This document shows, one piece after another, positions 1 to 9,918 of a stretch of 64,000 nt of DNA (within the stretch, counting starts at the first letter, position 1; every line of letters begins with the position of its first letter). The stretch comes from Muricauda sp. SCSIO 65647 (lineage in GTDB: Bacteria; Bacteroidota; Bacteroidia; Flavobacteriales; Flavobacteriaceae). The stretch covers positions 62,001 to 126,000 of the forward strand of contig NZ_CP091037.1 in the NCBI RefSeq assembly GCF_021534965.1. Direction: 5' to 3'. Position numbers and translations under genes: made by a program. The notes under the pieces are model-generated. The model saw only the letters and a program-made list of their open reading frames with translations. It had not been told where the DNA came from and did not search any database.

Positions 1-2
1 CC

Positions 3-674
3 TTTGGTCTGGCAAATGACCTTTCATTGGCCGTAGCTGCCAGTTTGGGCAGTTTTTTAGTGCTTTTGGTCATTATGTTGGTCGCCAATCGTGTACGTGA
101 TACCATGGCCCTTCTTATTATCGGACTCATGTTCGGTAGCATTACGGCGGCCATCGTCAGTGTTTTGGCCTATTTTTCACCTGCGGAAAATCTACAACGT
201 TTTATTTTTTGGTCGTATGGCAGTGTGGGCAACCTATCTTGGACACAGGTCTTGGTTCTTGGCACGATCATTTTGGCAGGGTTGCTCTTGAGCCTATTTA
301 CCATCAAAGGCCTGAACGCTTTTTTATTGGGCGAGAACTATGCACAGACCTTGGGCGTTTCTTTGAAAAAAGTACGGTATGCGCTTATCATCGCTACAGG
401 TTTGCTGGCTGGGGGCATTACCGCCTTTGCCGGCCCCATTGCCTTTGTAGGTCTGGCGGTTCCGCATCTTACCCGGCAGATTTTTGATACTATGGAGCAC
501 AAAATTTTGTTGCCTGCCGTTTTTCTGTACGGTGCCATTTTGATGTTGCTCTGTGACACCTTGGCCCAGTTGCCCAGTTCGGCCAAAGTATTGCCCATAA
601 ATGCAATTACCTCTATAGTGGGGGCCCCAGTGGTTATCTGGCTATTGACCAAAAAGCGGAAAATGATTTTCTGA
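3..674 (+). CDS. FecCD-type iron/siderophore ABC transporter permease (5' end missing)
   Basis: C-terminal 223 residues of an inner-membrane permease that imports a chelated metal or cobalamin-like substrate. The reading frame is already open at base 3 with no start, so the gene begins before the window. Several hydrophobic helices are visible. The motif GPIAFVGLAVPH (about base 430-470) is the conserved FecCD/BtuC cytoplasmic segment that contacts the ATPase. The stop codon overlaps the start of the ATPase gene (ATGA), so the two are translationally coupled. The partner substrate-binding protein is probably upstream and not visible. The family is certain; the substrate (ferric siderophore, haem or B12) cannot be decided from this piece. 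Confidence 0.9.
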   Translation, partial: FGLANDLSLAVAASLGSFLVLLVIMLVANRVRDTMALLIIGLMFGSITAAIVSVLAYFSPAENLQRFIFWSYGSVGNLSWTQVLVLGTIILAGLLLSLFTIKGLNAFLLGENYAQTLGVSLKKVRYALIIATGLLAGGITAFAGPIAFVGLAVPHLTRQIFDTMEHKILLPAVFLYGAILMLLCDTLAQLPSSAKVLPINAITSIVGAPVVIWLLTKKRKMIF

Positions 675-1450
675 TGGAAGAGGAAAAAAAGAGCATAGCG
701 GTCAGTGACCTGTCCATCGGGTACAAAGATTTGGTGTTAATAAATGAACTGTCGTTCCAGCTCAACAAAGGAGAGTTTTGCGCGATAGTCGGGGTCAACG
801 GAATCGGTAAGTCCACATTGCTCAGAACATTGGCCAAATTGCAGGTAAAACTGCAAGGTGACATATTGGTACAAGAAAAGTTGATGGGCAAGCTATCGCA
901 AAGTGCCTTGGCCAAAAAAATAAGTGTGGTGCTCACTGAGCCCATCGCCTCAAAAAACCTGACCGTACAAGAACTTATCGCTTTAGGGCGTCAACCCTAT
1001 ACAAACTGGCTGGGTACCCTTACCGAGCATGATAGGGAAATTATTCTTCGCAGTCTGAAAACATTTGGGCTAGAGAATATTCAACACAAAAAATGTCATG
1101 AACTGAGTGATGGTCAGCAGCAGCGAGTGTTCATCGCCCGGGCCATGGCACAGGACACTTCATTGATTTTGCTGGATGAACCCACCACCCATCTCGATCT
1201 GCACCATAAGGTTCAAATCTTCAAATTATTGCAGCAATTGGCCCATGGGCATGACAAAACGATTCTTTTCACTACCCATGAAATTGCACTGGCCATTCAA
1301 CTCTGTGACAAAATGTTGATTTTAGATGGTAAGGAAAATCCCTTTGGGGAACCTTGCCAACTGATCGAGCAAGGCCATTTTGAACGATTGTTTCCAAAAG
1401 AGATGGTGCGATTCGATGCAAGAACGGGGTCATTCAAAGTCACTGAGTAA
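674..1450 (+). CDS. ABC transporter ATP-binding protein, FecE/FhuC type
   Basis: 258-residue ATPase that powers the permease just upstream. Walker A is GVNGIGKST (residues 40-48), the signature is LSDGQQQR (144-151), Walker B is LILLDEP (164-170), and the H-loop histidine lies in FTTHE near residue 202. The N-terminal half carries the LTVQELIALGRQPY stretch typical of ferric-siderophore and cobalamin importers. The length is normal. The gene starts inside the permease stop codon (4-nt overlap), so it is the distal gene of the same operon. No transcription terminator is obvious before rmuC 60 bp downstream. Confidence 0.93.
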   Translation: MEEEKKSIAVSDLSIGYKDLVLINELSFQLNKGEFCAIVGVNGIGKSTLLRTLAKLQVKLQGDILVQEKLMGKLSQSALAKKISVVLTEPIASKNLTVQELIALGRQPYTNWLGTLTEHDREIILRSLKTFGLENIQHKKCHELSDGQQQRVFIARAMAQDTSLILLDEPTTHLDLHHKVQIFKLLQQLAHGHDKTILFTTHEIALAIQLCDKMLILDGKENPFGEPCQLIEQGHFERLFPKEMVRFDARTGSFKVTE

Positions 1451-1513
1451 ATTTTTTGCCATTGCCGCAAAAGCAACAATCCATTCCATATCTTTATCTC
1501 AAGAATTAATCGT

Positions 1514-2836
1514 ATGGATTCTGATCTGCTATTGATATTGGTTGGCATATTCGCTGTTGTGATCGGTGTTTTGTTGGGGCTGTATATCCAAAGGCTAAAA
1601 ACACAATCTAAGGGAAGCGTTTGGGAAGAACGCGAAAGACAATTGGAGAATGCCCTTAAATCAGTGGAAGAAGAGAAAAAATCAATATTGGAAAATAGAA
1701 GGGTACTGGAAATAAAACTGGCCAAAGAGGAGGAAAAATTTAAGAATTTAGATGAAAAGTTTTTGGCCCAAAAAGAAGAGGTCGAACAGCTACAGGAAAA
1801 ATTCACCAAAGAGTTCGAGAACCTTGCCAATAAGATCCTCGACGAAAAAAGCGAAAAATTTACCAAACAGAACAAGGTAAACATCGAGAACATATTAACA
1901 CCCCTGGACAAGAAAATAAAGGAGTTTGAAAAAAAGGTCGAGGAAAACCAAAAACAAAGTTTTGGCATCAATGCTGCGCTTAAAGAACAACTTCGGCTTT
2001 TGCAGGAGCAAAATCTAAAAATTACCCAAGAGGCCGAAAATCTGACCAAAGCCTTAAAGGGAGACAGTAAAATGCAAGGCAATTGGGGTGAGTTGGTTTT
2101 GGAACGTGTATTGGAAAAATCAGGACTTGAAAAAGACCGTGAGTATAGTGTACAACAAAGTTTCAAATTGGAAGATGGCAGCCGTGTGATGCCCGATGTC
2201 ATCATTAACCTACCTGATGGTAAAAAGATGGTGGTCGACTCTAAAGTATCGTTGACCGATTATGAACGCTTCATCAATGCAGATGAAGACGATAAACCAA
2301 ATTTCTTGAAAGACCACCTCAATTCATTGCGCAAACATATTGAGCAGCTCTCGGCAAAGAAGTATGAAGATCTGTATGAAATGGAAAGTCCTGATTTTGT
2401 ACTGATGTTCGTGCCCATTGAACCTGCCTTTGCCATTGCCATTAATGAAGATAATTCGCTGTACAACAAGGCTTTTGAGCAAAACATTGTAATCGTAACC
2501 CCGGCAACCCTACTGGCAACACTGCGCACTATTGATACGATGTGGAGCAACGAAAAACAGCAACGAAATGCCATTGAGATTGCTCGCCAGGCGGGCGCAC
2601 TGTACGATAAATTTGAGGGATTCGTAATCGATTTGACCAAAGTGGGCAAAAAAATGGACGAGGCCAAAAACGAATACCGGGGGGCCATGAACAAATTGGT
2701 TGAAGGCCGTGGTAACATTGTGACAAGTATAGAACGTCTAAAAAAGATGGGCGCCAAAGCCAAAAAATCGATTCCCGAACCTATTTTAAAACGCGCCCAA
2801 GAAGATGATGTCGAGCAATCTAAGCTTGAAATCTGA
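1514..2836 (+). CDS. rmuC: DNA recombination protein RmuC
   Basis: 440-residue RmuC family protein. In E. coli RmuC limits inversions at short inverted repeats and is thought to be a nuclease; the biochemical activity is inferred from fold. A single N-terminal membrane helix (residues 5-25) is followed by a long charged coiled coil (about 30-150) and then the conserved core. The core contains GNWGELVLERVLEKSGL, PDGKKMVVDSKVSL (the PD-(D/E)XK-like site) and the FVPIEPAF segment near residue 300. The gene stands alone, 63 bp after the ABC ATPase. Its presence in a genome region full of palindromic repeats is notable, but no functional link can be shown. Confidence 0.93.
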   Translation: MDSDLLLILVGIFAVVIGVLLGLYIQRLKTQSKGSVWEERERQLENALKSVEEEKKSILENRRVLEIKLAKEEEKFKNLDEKFLAQKEEVEQLQEKFTKEFENLANKILDEKSEKFTKQNKVNIENILTPLDKKIKEFEKKVEENQKQSFGINAALKEQLRLLQEQNLKITQEAENLTKALKGDSKMQGNWGELVLERVLEKSGLEKDREYSVQQSFKLEDGSRVMPDVIINLPDGKKMVVDSKVSLTDYERFINADEDDKPNFLKDHLNSLRKHIEQLSAKKYEDLYEMESPDFVLMFVPIEPAFAIAINEDNSLYNKAFEQNIVIVTPATLLATLRTIDTMWSNEKQQRNAIEIARQAGALYDKFEGFVIDLTKVGKKMDEAKNEYRGAMNKLVEGRGNIVTSIERLKKMGAKAKKSIPEPILKRAQEDDVEQSKLEI

Positions 2837-2893
2837 CCATGAATTTCAGAAGAACGCTACACTTCACTAGCCGACCGTTATGTTGAATGGTGA

Positions 2894-4189
2894 CTACCGT
2901 GTATAGTATTCAGCTATGGTATGGATCTCATCAAGGCGCAGGTTCCACATAAAGTTGATAAACTGCTGATAGCTTTCTGATTGCTCCTCAGGATTTATAC
3001 GATCTAAATATTTATTGGCCATATACGCTTTACGGGCCTTATGCATTTCCTTAAAGGCTTTGCCCAACCAATCTTTATGGTATTCTACCTCAAAACTTTG
3101 TTGAATTCTATATAAGCTCAGATAAATACAAAAGCCATACTTTTTGAGCGCGAACAAATGGGCCACCTGATCTTTTTTTGCTCTTGCCCGCAACTCGGCA
3201 TATTCACCATTTGCAGTGAGTTTCAACGTATCGACAGCGACATCCCTTAATTCATGAAAATCTGTTTTAAGCTTTTCAATTCGTTGTACAATTTCTGGAT
3301 GGGTACTTATCGAATCACTTGAAATCTTTTCTTCATATACATAATCATACTTTGTGAAGTCTTCTTTCTCTAGCCACTTTTCTTGAAACGGTTGGTCGGG
3401 AATATCAAATATTTCTTTATAGATACCAATATCTAGATTTGCAGGTTTAATGGTATCATACTGCAATGAAAGGTCTAACGCCCTCAAAAATTCCGATGGC
3501 TTGTATTTGGTCTTCCTAAGTAGTAAAAAGCCAACAGAATCGGCCTCAAATTCGTGCTTCCTATTTTCCTTGCTATGATTGAATAGTTTCTCTTTTACAA
3601 TTGAAAAGGCACGTTCTTGTCGATTAAATTTTTGTCTTTTGATGTCTCTAGTCTCTTTTTTCGATTCTTTGGAGTGTTTTTCAATTGCACTTTTTACAAT
3701 ACCATTTTCTGAATGATCTAAAAGTTTATGGGCAATTTCATGGCAGATTATGGCCGCCAATTGTGACTCGTTCTCCAAATAGTGAATTGCACCGGTATTC
3801 ACGACCATGGTGCCATTGGCAAGACAAAAAGCGTTCAATGAAATATTTCGCGATACCAATAGCTGAAAATCTTTGGGTACCGTCGGGTTTTTTTGATAAA
3901 TCTCGGTATAGATTTCTTCTACTTTACCATTGAACGGGGTGTTGTACACATATTCTCCCCTATCGATACTTTTGGAAAAAAACGTTTTGAAATCTTCAAT
4001 ATTTTTTTGCAGTTCATCGTTGACCTTGTTTGAATATTTGCCATTCAACTCATCTCCAAACCGATCGAGCTTGTTTACAAAAAACTCCTTGCTGGCTTTT
4101 CTATGTTTGTGGTCTAAAGTATCAAGAGTGGTGTTTTTCTGTGAGAATGCACTGGAAAAGACAAAACAAAAAATAAGTAAAAATCTCAT
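2894..4189 (-). CDS. Exported M48-family metallopeptidase
   Basis: 431-residue zinc metalloprotease. The first ~18 residues form a signal peptide ending near FSSAFSQ. The zinc site is HEIAH at residues 150-154, with the third ligand in EFEAD near residue 213, as in M48 peptidases (BepA/Oma1-like). A long helical C-terminal part carries no recognisable TPRs. I chose the ATG at 4189 rather than an in-frame TTG at 4195. It begins two bases after the stop of the upstream gene, so the two are co-transcribed. A periplasmic role in protein quality control or cell-envelope maintenance is likely from family, but the substrate is unknown. Homologues in Bacteroidota are usually annotated only as M48 family. 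Confidence 0.85.
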   Translation of the reverse strand: MRFLLIFCFVFSSAFSQKNTTLDTLDHKHRKASKEFFVNKLDRFGDELNGKYSNKVNDELQKNIEDFKTFFSKSIDRGEYVYNTPFNGKVEEIYTEIYQKNPTVPKDFQLLVSRNISLNAFCLANGTMVVNTGAIHYLENESQLAAIICHEIAHKLLDHSENGIVKSAIEKHSKESKKETRDIKRQKFNRQERAFSIVKEKLFNHSKENRKHEFEADSVGFLLLRKTKYKPSEFLRALDLSLQYDTIKPANLDIGIYKEIFDIPDQPFQEKWLEKEDFTKYDYVYEEKISSDSISTHPEIVQRIEKLKTDFHELRDVAVDTLKLTANGEYAELRARAKKDQVAHLFALKKYGFCIYLSLYRIQQSFEVEYHKDWLGKAFKEMHKARKAYMANKYLDRINPEEQSESYQQFINFMWNLRLDEIHTIAEYYTR

Positions 4190-4191
4190 TT

Positions 4192-5760
4192 TCAATAATT
4201 TAACCTTTCTAGTCGTACTGCGTTATAGTCTTCTTTTTTGTTAAACTCATGCAACATGATATAACCTCGCTTGGCTACTGAAGGCACAATTACAAATTCT
4301 TCGGATCTCGATTCTATGGTCAGCTCTTCCCTATTAAATTCTCCATCAATAATGGTGCATACCCCAAGAATCCTATATTTTTGTTTTTCTTCCTCACCCT
4401 GTCTTTTGTCCGTATAAAAGAAGGCGATATCATTGTTCTCATTGCTCAATCGCTGCCAAAACAAAAAATCAGTGTACGCATATTTCGATTTATCTTTTTC
4501 AATACGGTCGATACTTTCCAATGTGAAGTCTGGGGTCGTCCGTATCAAAAAGAAGTCTTTGTTTTTATTGACGGTATAGCCCCATAGTACGTTGTAGGCA
4601 CTTTTATACTCTTCTGTCAAAATATAAACGGATCCATCTTGATTGACAAATGATGCTATTGGGTTCAGTTTATAGTTGCCACCTATAGCACCGTATTTGT
4701 TCAAGCGATCGATTTTACCGATCATACTTTCAAACAATAGATCATCCCATTCAATGGTATTGTCTTTTAGTCCAATTTTGGTGCGTCTGAAGCCAATCTG
4801 GGATCCGGTGCCATTATTCAAAACCCTGACATCTATCAAATGATCATCTGTTTCCATCCGTGCAAGTACATCGGAAGTATGAACATACTTGCCAGAGATG
4901 TCCTCATCCAACACCTGTTCTCCAGTTTCTATATTAAATCCGGCTATCTTGCTCCAATGCTTGGTATTGTAAACATTTTCATACGATGATAGATATTTCG
5001 ATGAGGCATCGCCCCTATCAAATCGAGAAATGATGGTATACACATTTTTGCTTTTGTTTAGATTTTTCCAGAACATATCTACGTTCATAAACCCTTTTTG
5101 AGAACCGGTCGAATCAATGATCTTTTCCCATTTTTTCTCTTTTGCATCATCAAATACCTTTATGGTCACATCATCATAAAACTTTTTGTAACGCTTTCTA
5201 TCCAAAATCAATGAATAGTCGTTTCTTATCTCATAGACATCGCTATCATATATGTAGCCTTTCTCTTTGAAATTTCTTTTGTCATCCTTTCTTTTCTCTT
5301 TAAAGGTTTGATAGGTTTTACAATCTTCAAACGATCCATTCTCTTTATAGCATTGTAGTTTATAAGGTTTTGTTTCTTTTAATTTAAAGTCTACCTCAAG
5401 CATATCTGAATATTTGTAATTGTTGAAATAATACCCATATGCAAATGGTAAAAAGATGATTTGGCCATCGGGGTTCATATAAGCTTGAAAAGAGTCTATC
5501 GTATTCGAGGCCAAAAATTCCAGATTGGATACCTTGTTCAAGTTCCTGTCCAACAAAACGGCTTCAAAGGCTTTATTTGTCTCATCAACTTCATCTTTGG
5601 CATAAATGGAAACATATCCGTACACATCCCTGTCTTCGTCCAATATCACATCAAAACCAACATATTGCCCCAATGAAAGGGCTATCAGATCTTGTGTTTG
5701 GGAATAGTTGTAAGAGCTTATAAAAAGAACTGTAAAAAGAGTAAAGAAAAATTTCATCAT
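4192..5760 (-). CDS. Secreted hypothetical protein (partner of the M48 peptidase)
   Basis: About 522 residues with an N-terminal signal peptide (MMKFFFTLFTVLF...) and no other membrane segment. I cannot place it in a named family. It is rich in Lys, Asp, Tyr and Phe, and repeated short beta-like strands suggest an extracellular or periplasmic beta-rich protein, possibly a propeller. Two ATG codons stand in tandem at 5760 and 5757; a longer frame starting at 5778 would put charged residues before the signal and is less likely. Its stop nearly touches the start of the M48 gene, which implies a two-gene operon and a shared process. Function unknown. Confidence 0.75.
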   Translation of the reverse strand: MMKFFFTLFTVLFISSYNYSQTQDLIALSLGQYVGFDVILDEDRDVYGYVSIYAKDEVDETNKAFEAVLLDRNLNKVSNLEFLASNTIDSFQAYMNPDGQIIFLPFAYGYYFNNYKYSDMLEVDFKLKETKPYKLQCYKENGSFEDCKTYQTFKEKRKDDKRNFKEKGYIYDSDVYEIRNDYSLILDRKRYKKFYDDVTIKVFDDAKEKKWEKIIDSTGSQKGFMNVDMFWKNLNKSKNVYTIISRFDRGDASSKYLSSYENVYNTKHWSKIAGFNIETGEQVLDEDISGKYVHTSDVLARMETDDHLIDVRVLNNGTGSQIGFRRTKIGLKDNTIEWDDLLFESMIGKIDRLNKYGAIGGNYKLNPIASFVNQDGSVYILTEEYKSAYNVLWGYTVNKNKDFFLIRTTPDFTLESIDRIEKDKSKYAYTDFLFWQRLSNENNDIAFFYTDKRQGEEEKQKYRILGVCTIIDGEFNREELTIESRSEEFVIVPSVAKRGYIMLHEFNKKEDYNAVRLERLNY

Positions 5761-5858
5761 GGGCTTTATTGTGTACAATTATGGATAAAGTGACTATTAT
5801 AACGAGCGCTGTCCATATTTATTTGCATCAGTAAATCGTGGGAATGTACATTGGAAAA

Positions 5859-6563
5859 TCACTGAGCGGCCTCCTCGTCCAAAAACCAGGTCAACTTTCC
5901 CGACTTTGGCTTTACCAATGCAGCCGGATACTTTTCATGACCTTCTTTTTGATTATGGATTTCATTCACTTTTTCAGCTTTTGAAGCCCCAGTGACCAAA
6001 AAAATGACCTCTTTGGCCCTATTGATGACCTTACCGTTTATGGAGACACGTTTTTGCTTGGAATCAGGATGCGTGGCCACCACACAATGGTCATGGGCAT
6101 TCCAAAGTTCGATTTCATGCGGAAATATCGAAGCCGTATGTCCATCATCGCCCATTCCCAACAGCACCAAATCGAATTGCGGTACACCCGCTACCCTATC
6201 TAAATTGATTTCCAAAAGATTGGCATAGCGAAGTGCTTCGCGCTTTGGGTCACTTTCGCCCAAAATTCGATGAATATTGGCTCTCGGAACATCTATCTTT
6301 GAAAAAAGATGTTCAACGGTCATCTTATAATTGCTGTCATCATCATCGGGCGGCACGCAGCGTTCATCACCCCAATAAAAATGAATTTTTGACCAATCTA
6401 TTTTCGGTCCATATTCGGAAGCCAAAACATCGAAAGCTAATTTTGGCGTACTGCCTCCTGAAAGAGCCACATGAAAAGTCTGCTTCCTGTGAACCAAATC
6501 CGCAAAGTAGGCCGAGAATTGTTGGGCCACTTCTTGTTTATCTTTATATATCTTTACCTCCAT
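5859..6563 (-). CDS. pgl: 6-phosphogluconolactonase
   Basis: 234-residue lactonase that hydrolyses 6-phosphogluconolactone to 6-phosphogluconate, step two of the oxidative pentose phosphate pathway. It belongs to the sugar-phosphate isomerase-like (NagB/DevB) family: SGGSTP at 35-40 binds phosphate, DER at 66-68 and GMGDDGHTAS at 136-145 hold the active-site region. The start is placed at the ATG before EVKIYKDK, because the upstream extension is made of repeat sequence. The gene lies downstream of zwf on the same strand, separated by 133 bp that contain a heptanucleotide array. Confidence 0.93.
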   Translation of the reverse strand: MEVKIYKDKQEVAQQFSAYFADLVHRKQTFHVALSGGSTPKLAFDVLASEYGPKIDWSKIHFYWGDERCVPPDDDDSNYKMTVEHLFSKIDVPRANIHRILGESDPKREALRYANLLEINLDRVAGVPQFDLVLLGMGDDGHTASIFPHEIELWNAHDHCVVATHPDSKQKRVSINGKVINRAKEVIFLVTGASKAEKVNEIHNQKEGHEKYPAALVKPKSGKLTWFLDEEAAQ

Positions 6564-6600
6564 TATTTTGTGTCTGTATTGTCCCCTCCGTAAAATATTC

Positions 6601-6701
6601 AGTGTGCAGTATGCAGCATCTAACATCCAGCATCTAACATCCAGCGCCCAGCGTCCACCGTCTAACGTCCACCGTCTAACGTCTAACGTCTAACGTCTAA
6701 C
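6601..6701. repeat. Degenerate heptanucleotide array between pgl and zwf
   Basis: Fourteen consecutive 7-bp units in unbroken register: AGTGTGC, AGTATGC, AGCATCT, AACATCC, AGCATCT, AACATCC, AGCGCCC, AGCGTCC, ACCGTCT, AACGTCC, ACCGTCT, then AACGTCT three times. Adjacent units differ by one to three bases. The zwf stop codon (complement of bases 6697-6699) lies inside the last unit, so the array reaches into the end of the gene. It belongs to the same class as the longer arrays later in the window. Confidence 0.9.
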
Positions 6702-8229
6702 AAATCACACAATACCCGGGATCATCGGCCAAATTCTCACCCGGATTTCGCCAATAACCAATGCCATCAATCAGATCATCGGCATTTTCAGGCCCCCATA
6801 CCCCAGCGGCATAACCATACATGCGTATATCTTTTCCGTTTTCCCAATACTCTAGAATGGGATCCACAAACTCCCATGCAGCTTCAACCTCATCGGCTCG
6901 GGCATAGAGTGTGGCATCACCTTGCATGGCATCGAGCAACAAACGTTCATAAGCCTGCATTACGTGGGTCTCGGTAAGACTTGAATAATAAAAATCAAGG
7001 TTTGCCCTTTCGACCTTAAATCCTTGTCCGGGCACTTTCACCCCAAATTTGATGAGCACGCCTTCATCTGGTTGTATTCTGATGATCAACTTGTTGTCTT
7101 TACCGCTCATACCTGCATCACTGAATATTTGATGGTGGGGCGACTTGAAGTGTATGACCACTTCGGTCACTTTGGTGGGCATACGTTTAGCGGTACGCAC
7201 ATAGAACGGAACACCATGCCAGCGCCAGTTATCGACAAAAAACTTAATGGCCGCGTAGGTCTCTGTCGTTGAATTGGCATCTACCCCTTCTTCTTCGCGG
7301 TAGCCCTTTATTTTTTTACCATTGACCTCTGACGCCACATATTGCGCCCTAATGGTATTTTCATGCAATGTCTTTTCATCACGTATGATGCGCAACGACT
7401 TCAATGCTTTCACCTTTTCGTTTCGAATTTCCTCTGGGGCATCACCGATCGGAGGTTCCATGACCACCAAAGACACGATTTGCAACAAGTGGTTTTGAAA
7501 CATATCCCTTAGGGCCCCTGATTTGTCATAATAGCCCCCTCTTTTCTCAACACCTACACTTTCAGCATTGGTTATTTCTACATGATTGATATAGTTACGA
7601 TTCCAAAGGGGCTCAAAAATACTGTTGGCAAAGCGGGTCACCAATAGGTTCTGAACAGTTTCTTTACCTAAATAATGGTCAATACGATATATCTGTGATT
7701 CATTGAAATATTGTTGCAGTCCGATATTCAATTCTCTGGCCGTTTCTAAACTGTAGCCAAACGGCTTTTCTACGATCAAGCGTTTCCAACCGTTGTTTTG
7801 GGTGTTGAGCTTGACGTCTGCCAGATTCTTCGCAATGGTCTCATATAGCGTGGGCGGGGTTGAAAGGTAATAGATAATGTTCCCTGCCGTTTTGAGCATA
7901 TCGTTCAAATCTTCGATACGGTTTCTGAGTCGTTGGTAATCGGTATCATACGAACTGCCCAAATCTTCATAAAAAAACTTGTCCGCGAAATCCTTGACCC
8001 GTTCCGGTCCTGCATCCTTTATCTTTTCAGTGAGGTATGTACTTTCGAGCACTACCTTTTTGCGAAACGCCTTATCGGTCATATCACTTCTACTCACTCC
8101 CAAAACCACGAAGTTATCGGGCAGATTGTTCGAAAGATGTAGGTTAAAAAGAGCAGGTACCAATTTACGGGCCGTCAAATCGCCCGAAGCTCCAAAAATG
8201 ACCAGCATCTGGTCTGCAGTTTTTTTCAT
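6697..8229 (-). CDS. zwf: Glucose-6-phosphate 1-dehydrogenase
   Basis: 510-residue enzyme oxidising glucose 6-phosphate to 6-phosphogluconolactone with NAD(P)+. The nucleotide-binding motif GASGDL is at residues 13-18, EKPFGYS at 154-160, and the catalytic signature RIDHYLGKE at 182-190 (the His is the general base). Length matches the family. The gene is divergent from gnd, with a 121-bp shared upstream region, and pgl follows downstream on the same strand, so the full oxidative branch is clustered here. The last codons and the stop run into a heptanucleotide array, so the extreme C-terminus (GYCVIC) may be array-derived. Confidence 0.96.
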   Translation of the reverse strand: MKKTADQMLVIFGASGDLTARKLVPALFNLHLSNNLPDNFVVLGVSRSDMTDKAFRKKVVLESTYLTEKIKDAGPERVKDFADKFFYEDLGSSYDTDYQRLRNRIEDLNDMLKTAGNIIYYLSTPPTLYETIAKNLADVKLNTQNNGWKRLIVEKPFGYSLETARELNIGLQQYFNESQIYRIDHYLGKETVQNLLVTRFANSIFEPLWNRNYINHVEITNAESVGVEKRGGYYDKSGALRDMFQNHLLQIVSLVVMEPPIGDAPEEIRNEKVKALKSLRIIRDEKTLHENTIRAQYVASEVNGKKIKGYREEEGVDANSTTETYAAIKFFVDNWRWHGVPFYVRTAKRMPTKVTEVVIHFKSPHHQIFSDAGMSGKDNKLIIRIQPDEGVLIKFGVKVPGQGFKVERANLDFYYSSLTETHVMQAYERLLLDAMQGDATLYARADEVEAAWEFVDPILEYWENGKDIRMYGYAAGVWGPENADDLIDGIGYWRNPGENLADDPGYCVIC

Positions 8230-8350
8230 GAATCAGAAATGTTAGCGATGCATCAACCAATATTTGAGGTTCACGAATATAAGGTTTATTTTAGGTTTCC
8301 TTTTTAGGAATTAGGTTAAGGAAAAACTTCATAAACTTTGATAATAGGCA

Positions 8351-9763
8351 ATGACAGCACAGCTATATGATTTCGGATTGGTAGGCTTGGGGGTAATGGG
8401 CAGAAACTTCATTCTCAATGTCGCCGATAATGGCTTTACAGCCTTTGGCAACGATTTGGATGAAGCGAAAGTAAACGCTTTGATTGAGGAAGGTGGCGAC
8501 CCCAACAGGGTCAATGCCAGTGTTGATGCCACCGTTTTTGTCAACTCGCTTTCCAAACCTCGGAAAATCATGCTGTTGGTTCCCGCTGGAAAAATCGTCG
8601 ACAGTGTCATTGAAAGTCTATTGCCGCTCTTGGATGAGGAGGATATTATCATTGATGGAGGAAATTCATTTTTTACCGATACCGATCGTCGTGAAGCCTA
8701 CCTGAAAGAAAAGGGCATCAACTTTTTTGGTGCCGGGGTTTCTGGAGGTGCCAAAGGGGCCCGGTTGGGTCCCAGCATTATGCCTGGAGGCTCGAAAGCG
8801 GCCTATCAACACGTAAAACCCATTTTTGAAGCAGTTTCCGCTAAATATAAGGGTGAGCCATGTGTGGCCTATCTCGGACCAAAATCGGCCGGCAACTATG
8901 TGAAAATGGTGCACAATGGCATTGAGTATGGCCTCATGCAATTGACCTCCGAAATTTATGACCTACTGAAAAAAGCCGGAAAGTTATCCAACGAAGAACT
9001 GCATAAAACCTATTCAGAATGGAATCAGGGTCGATTGCAATCATTTCTGGTAGAGATTACCTCTGAGATCTTCGCCCAAAAAGATGACCTGACCGATGGC
9101 GATTTGGTCGATATGATCCTTGACAAGGCCAAACAAAAAGGCACGGGCAAATGGACCTCACAAAACGCCATGGATCTCGGCATACCCGTACCGACCATTG
9201 ATATTGCTGTCAGCATGCGTGAAATCTCGGCACTTAAGGCAGAACGAACCAAAGCAGATGAACGCTACGATAGGCCAGAGCCAGAAGCATTTATAAAAAG
9301 TGCCTTGGTGGAAAAGGCCGAACAAGCCCTCTATTTTGCGTTTATCATGGCCTACGCGCAAGGTATGCACCAATTGGCCGATGCCAGCAAAGAATATGGC
9401 TATGAACTTGATTTAGGGGAAATCGCCAAAATCTGGCGCGCAGGTTGCATTATTCGTGCCGCGTTATTGGCCGATATTACTGAAGCCTACCAATCAGAAC
9501 CCGAATTACAGAACCTATTACTTTCAAAATCGTTTGTCGAAAAGGTTCAAAGTACGGTAGATGCTGCAAGGGAACTAGTCAGCTATGGGGCGGTAAATGG
9601 CATTCCTTTGCCCGGACTTTCCAATGCACTGATCTACTTCGATGCCTACACCTCTCAGCGGTTGCCCTTAAACCTGATTCAAGCACAACGTGATTATTTT
9701 GGTTCGCATACCTACGAGCGCATTGATAGAGAAGGTATTTTTCATACAGATTGGCAGGAATAG
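8351..9763 (+). CDS. gnd: 6-phosphogluconate dehydrogenase (decarboxylating)
   Basis: 470-residue cytosolic enzyme converting 6-phosphogluconate to ribulose 5-phosphate with release of CO2 and NAD(P)H. The Rossmann motif GLVGLGVMGRNF is at residues 9-20, the substrate-binding GVSGGAKGARLGP around 129-141, and the catalytic Lys/His/Asn lie in NYVKMVHN (182-189). The C-terminal all-helical dimerisation domain is complete. Length is typical of the long (E. coli-type) family. It is transcribed away from zwf and pgl, giving a divergent pentose phosphate cluster. Confidence 0.96.
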   Translation: MTAQLYDFGLVGLGVMGRNFILNVADNGFTAFGNDLDEAKVNALIEEGGDPNRVNASVDATVFVNSLSKPRKIMLLVPAGKIVDSVIESLLPLLDEEDIIIDGGNSFFTDTDRREAYLKEKGINFFGAGVSGGAKGARLGPSIMPGGSKAAYQHVKPIFEAVSAKYKGEPCVAYLGPKSAGNYVKMVHNGIEYGLMQLTSEIYDLLKKAGKLSNEELHKTYSEWNQGRLQSFLVEITSEIFAQKDDLTDGDLVDMILDKAKQKGTGKWTSQNAMDLGIPVPTIDIAVSMREISALKAERTKADERYDRPEPEAFIKSALVEKAEQALYFAFIMAYAQGMHQLADASKEYGYELDLGEIAKIWRAGCIIRAALLADITEAYQSEPELQNLLLSKSFVEKVQSTVDAARELVSYGAVNGIPLPGLSNALIYFDAYTSQRLPLNLIQAQRDYFGSHTYERIDREGIFHTDWQE

Positions 9764-9918
9764 CAAATGACAATGAAGCAACACAGATATGGTATTGTTT
9801 TGACGATAGGTTCAACGCGTACACTATTCAATAAGCATATGACCAATTGTACTAAACTGATGTTATAGGTTAATCGACGTAAAGTTTTAATGAAATACAC
9901 CTAATTTTTAATATTGCT

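Noticed and set aside
1297-2205. Long minus-strand frame of 302 residues over rmuC
   Set aside because: Antisense shadow of a certain gene; composition is Ser/Phe/Leu-rich and low complexity.
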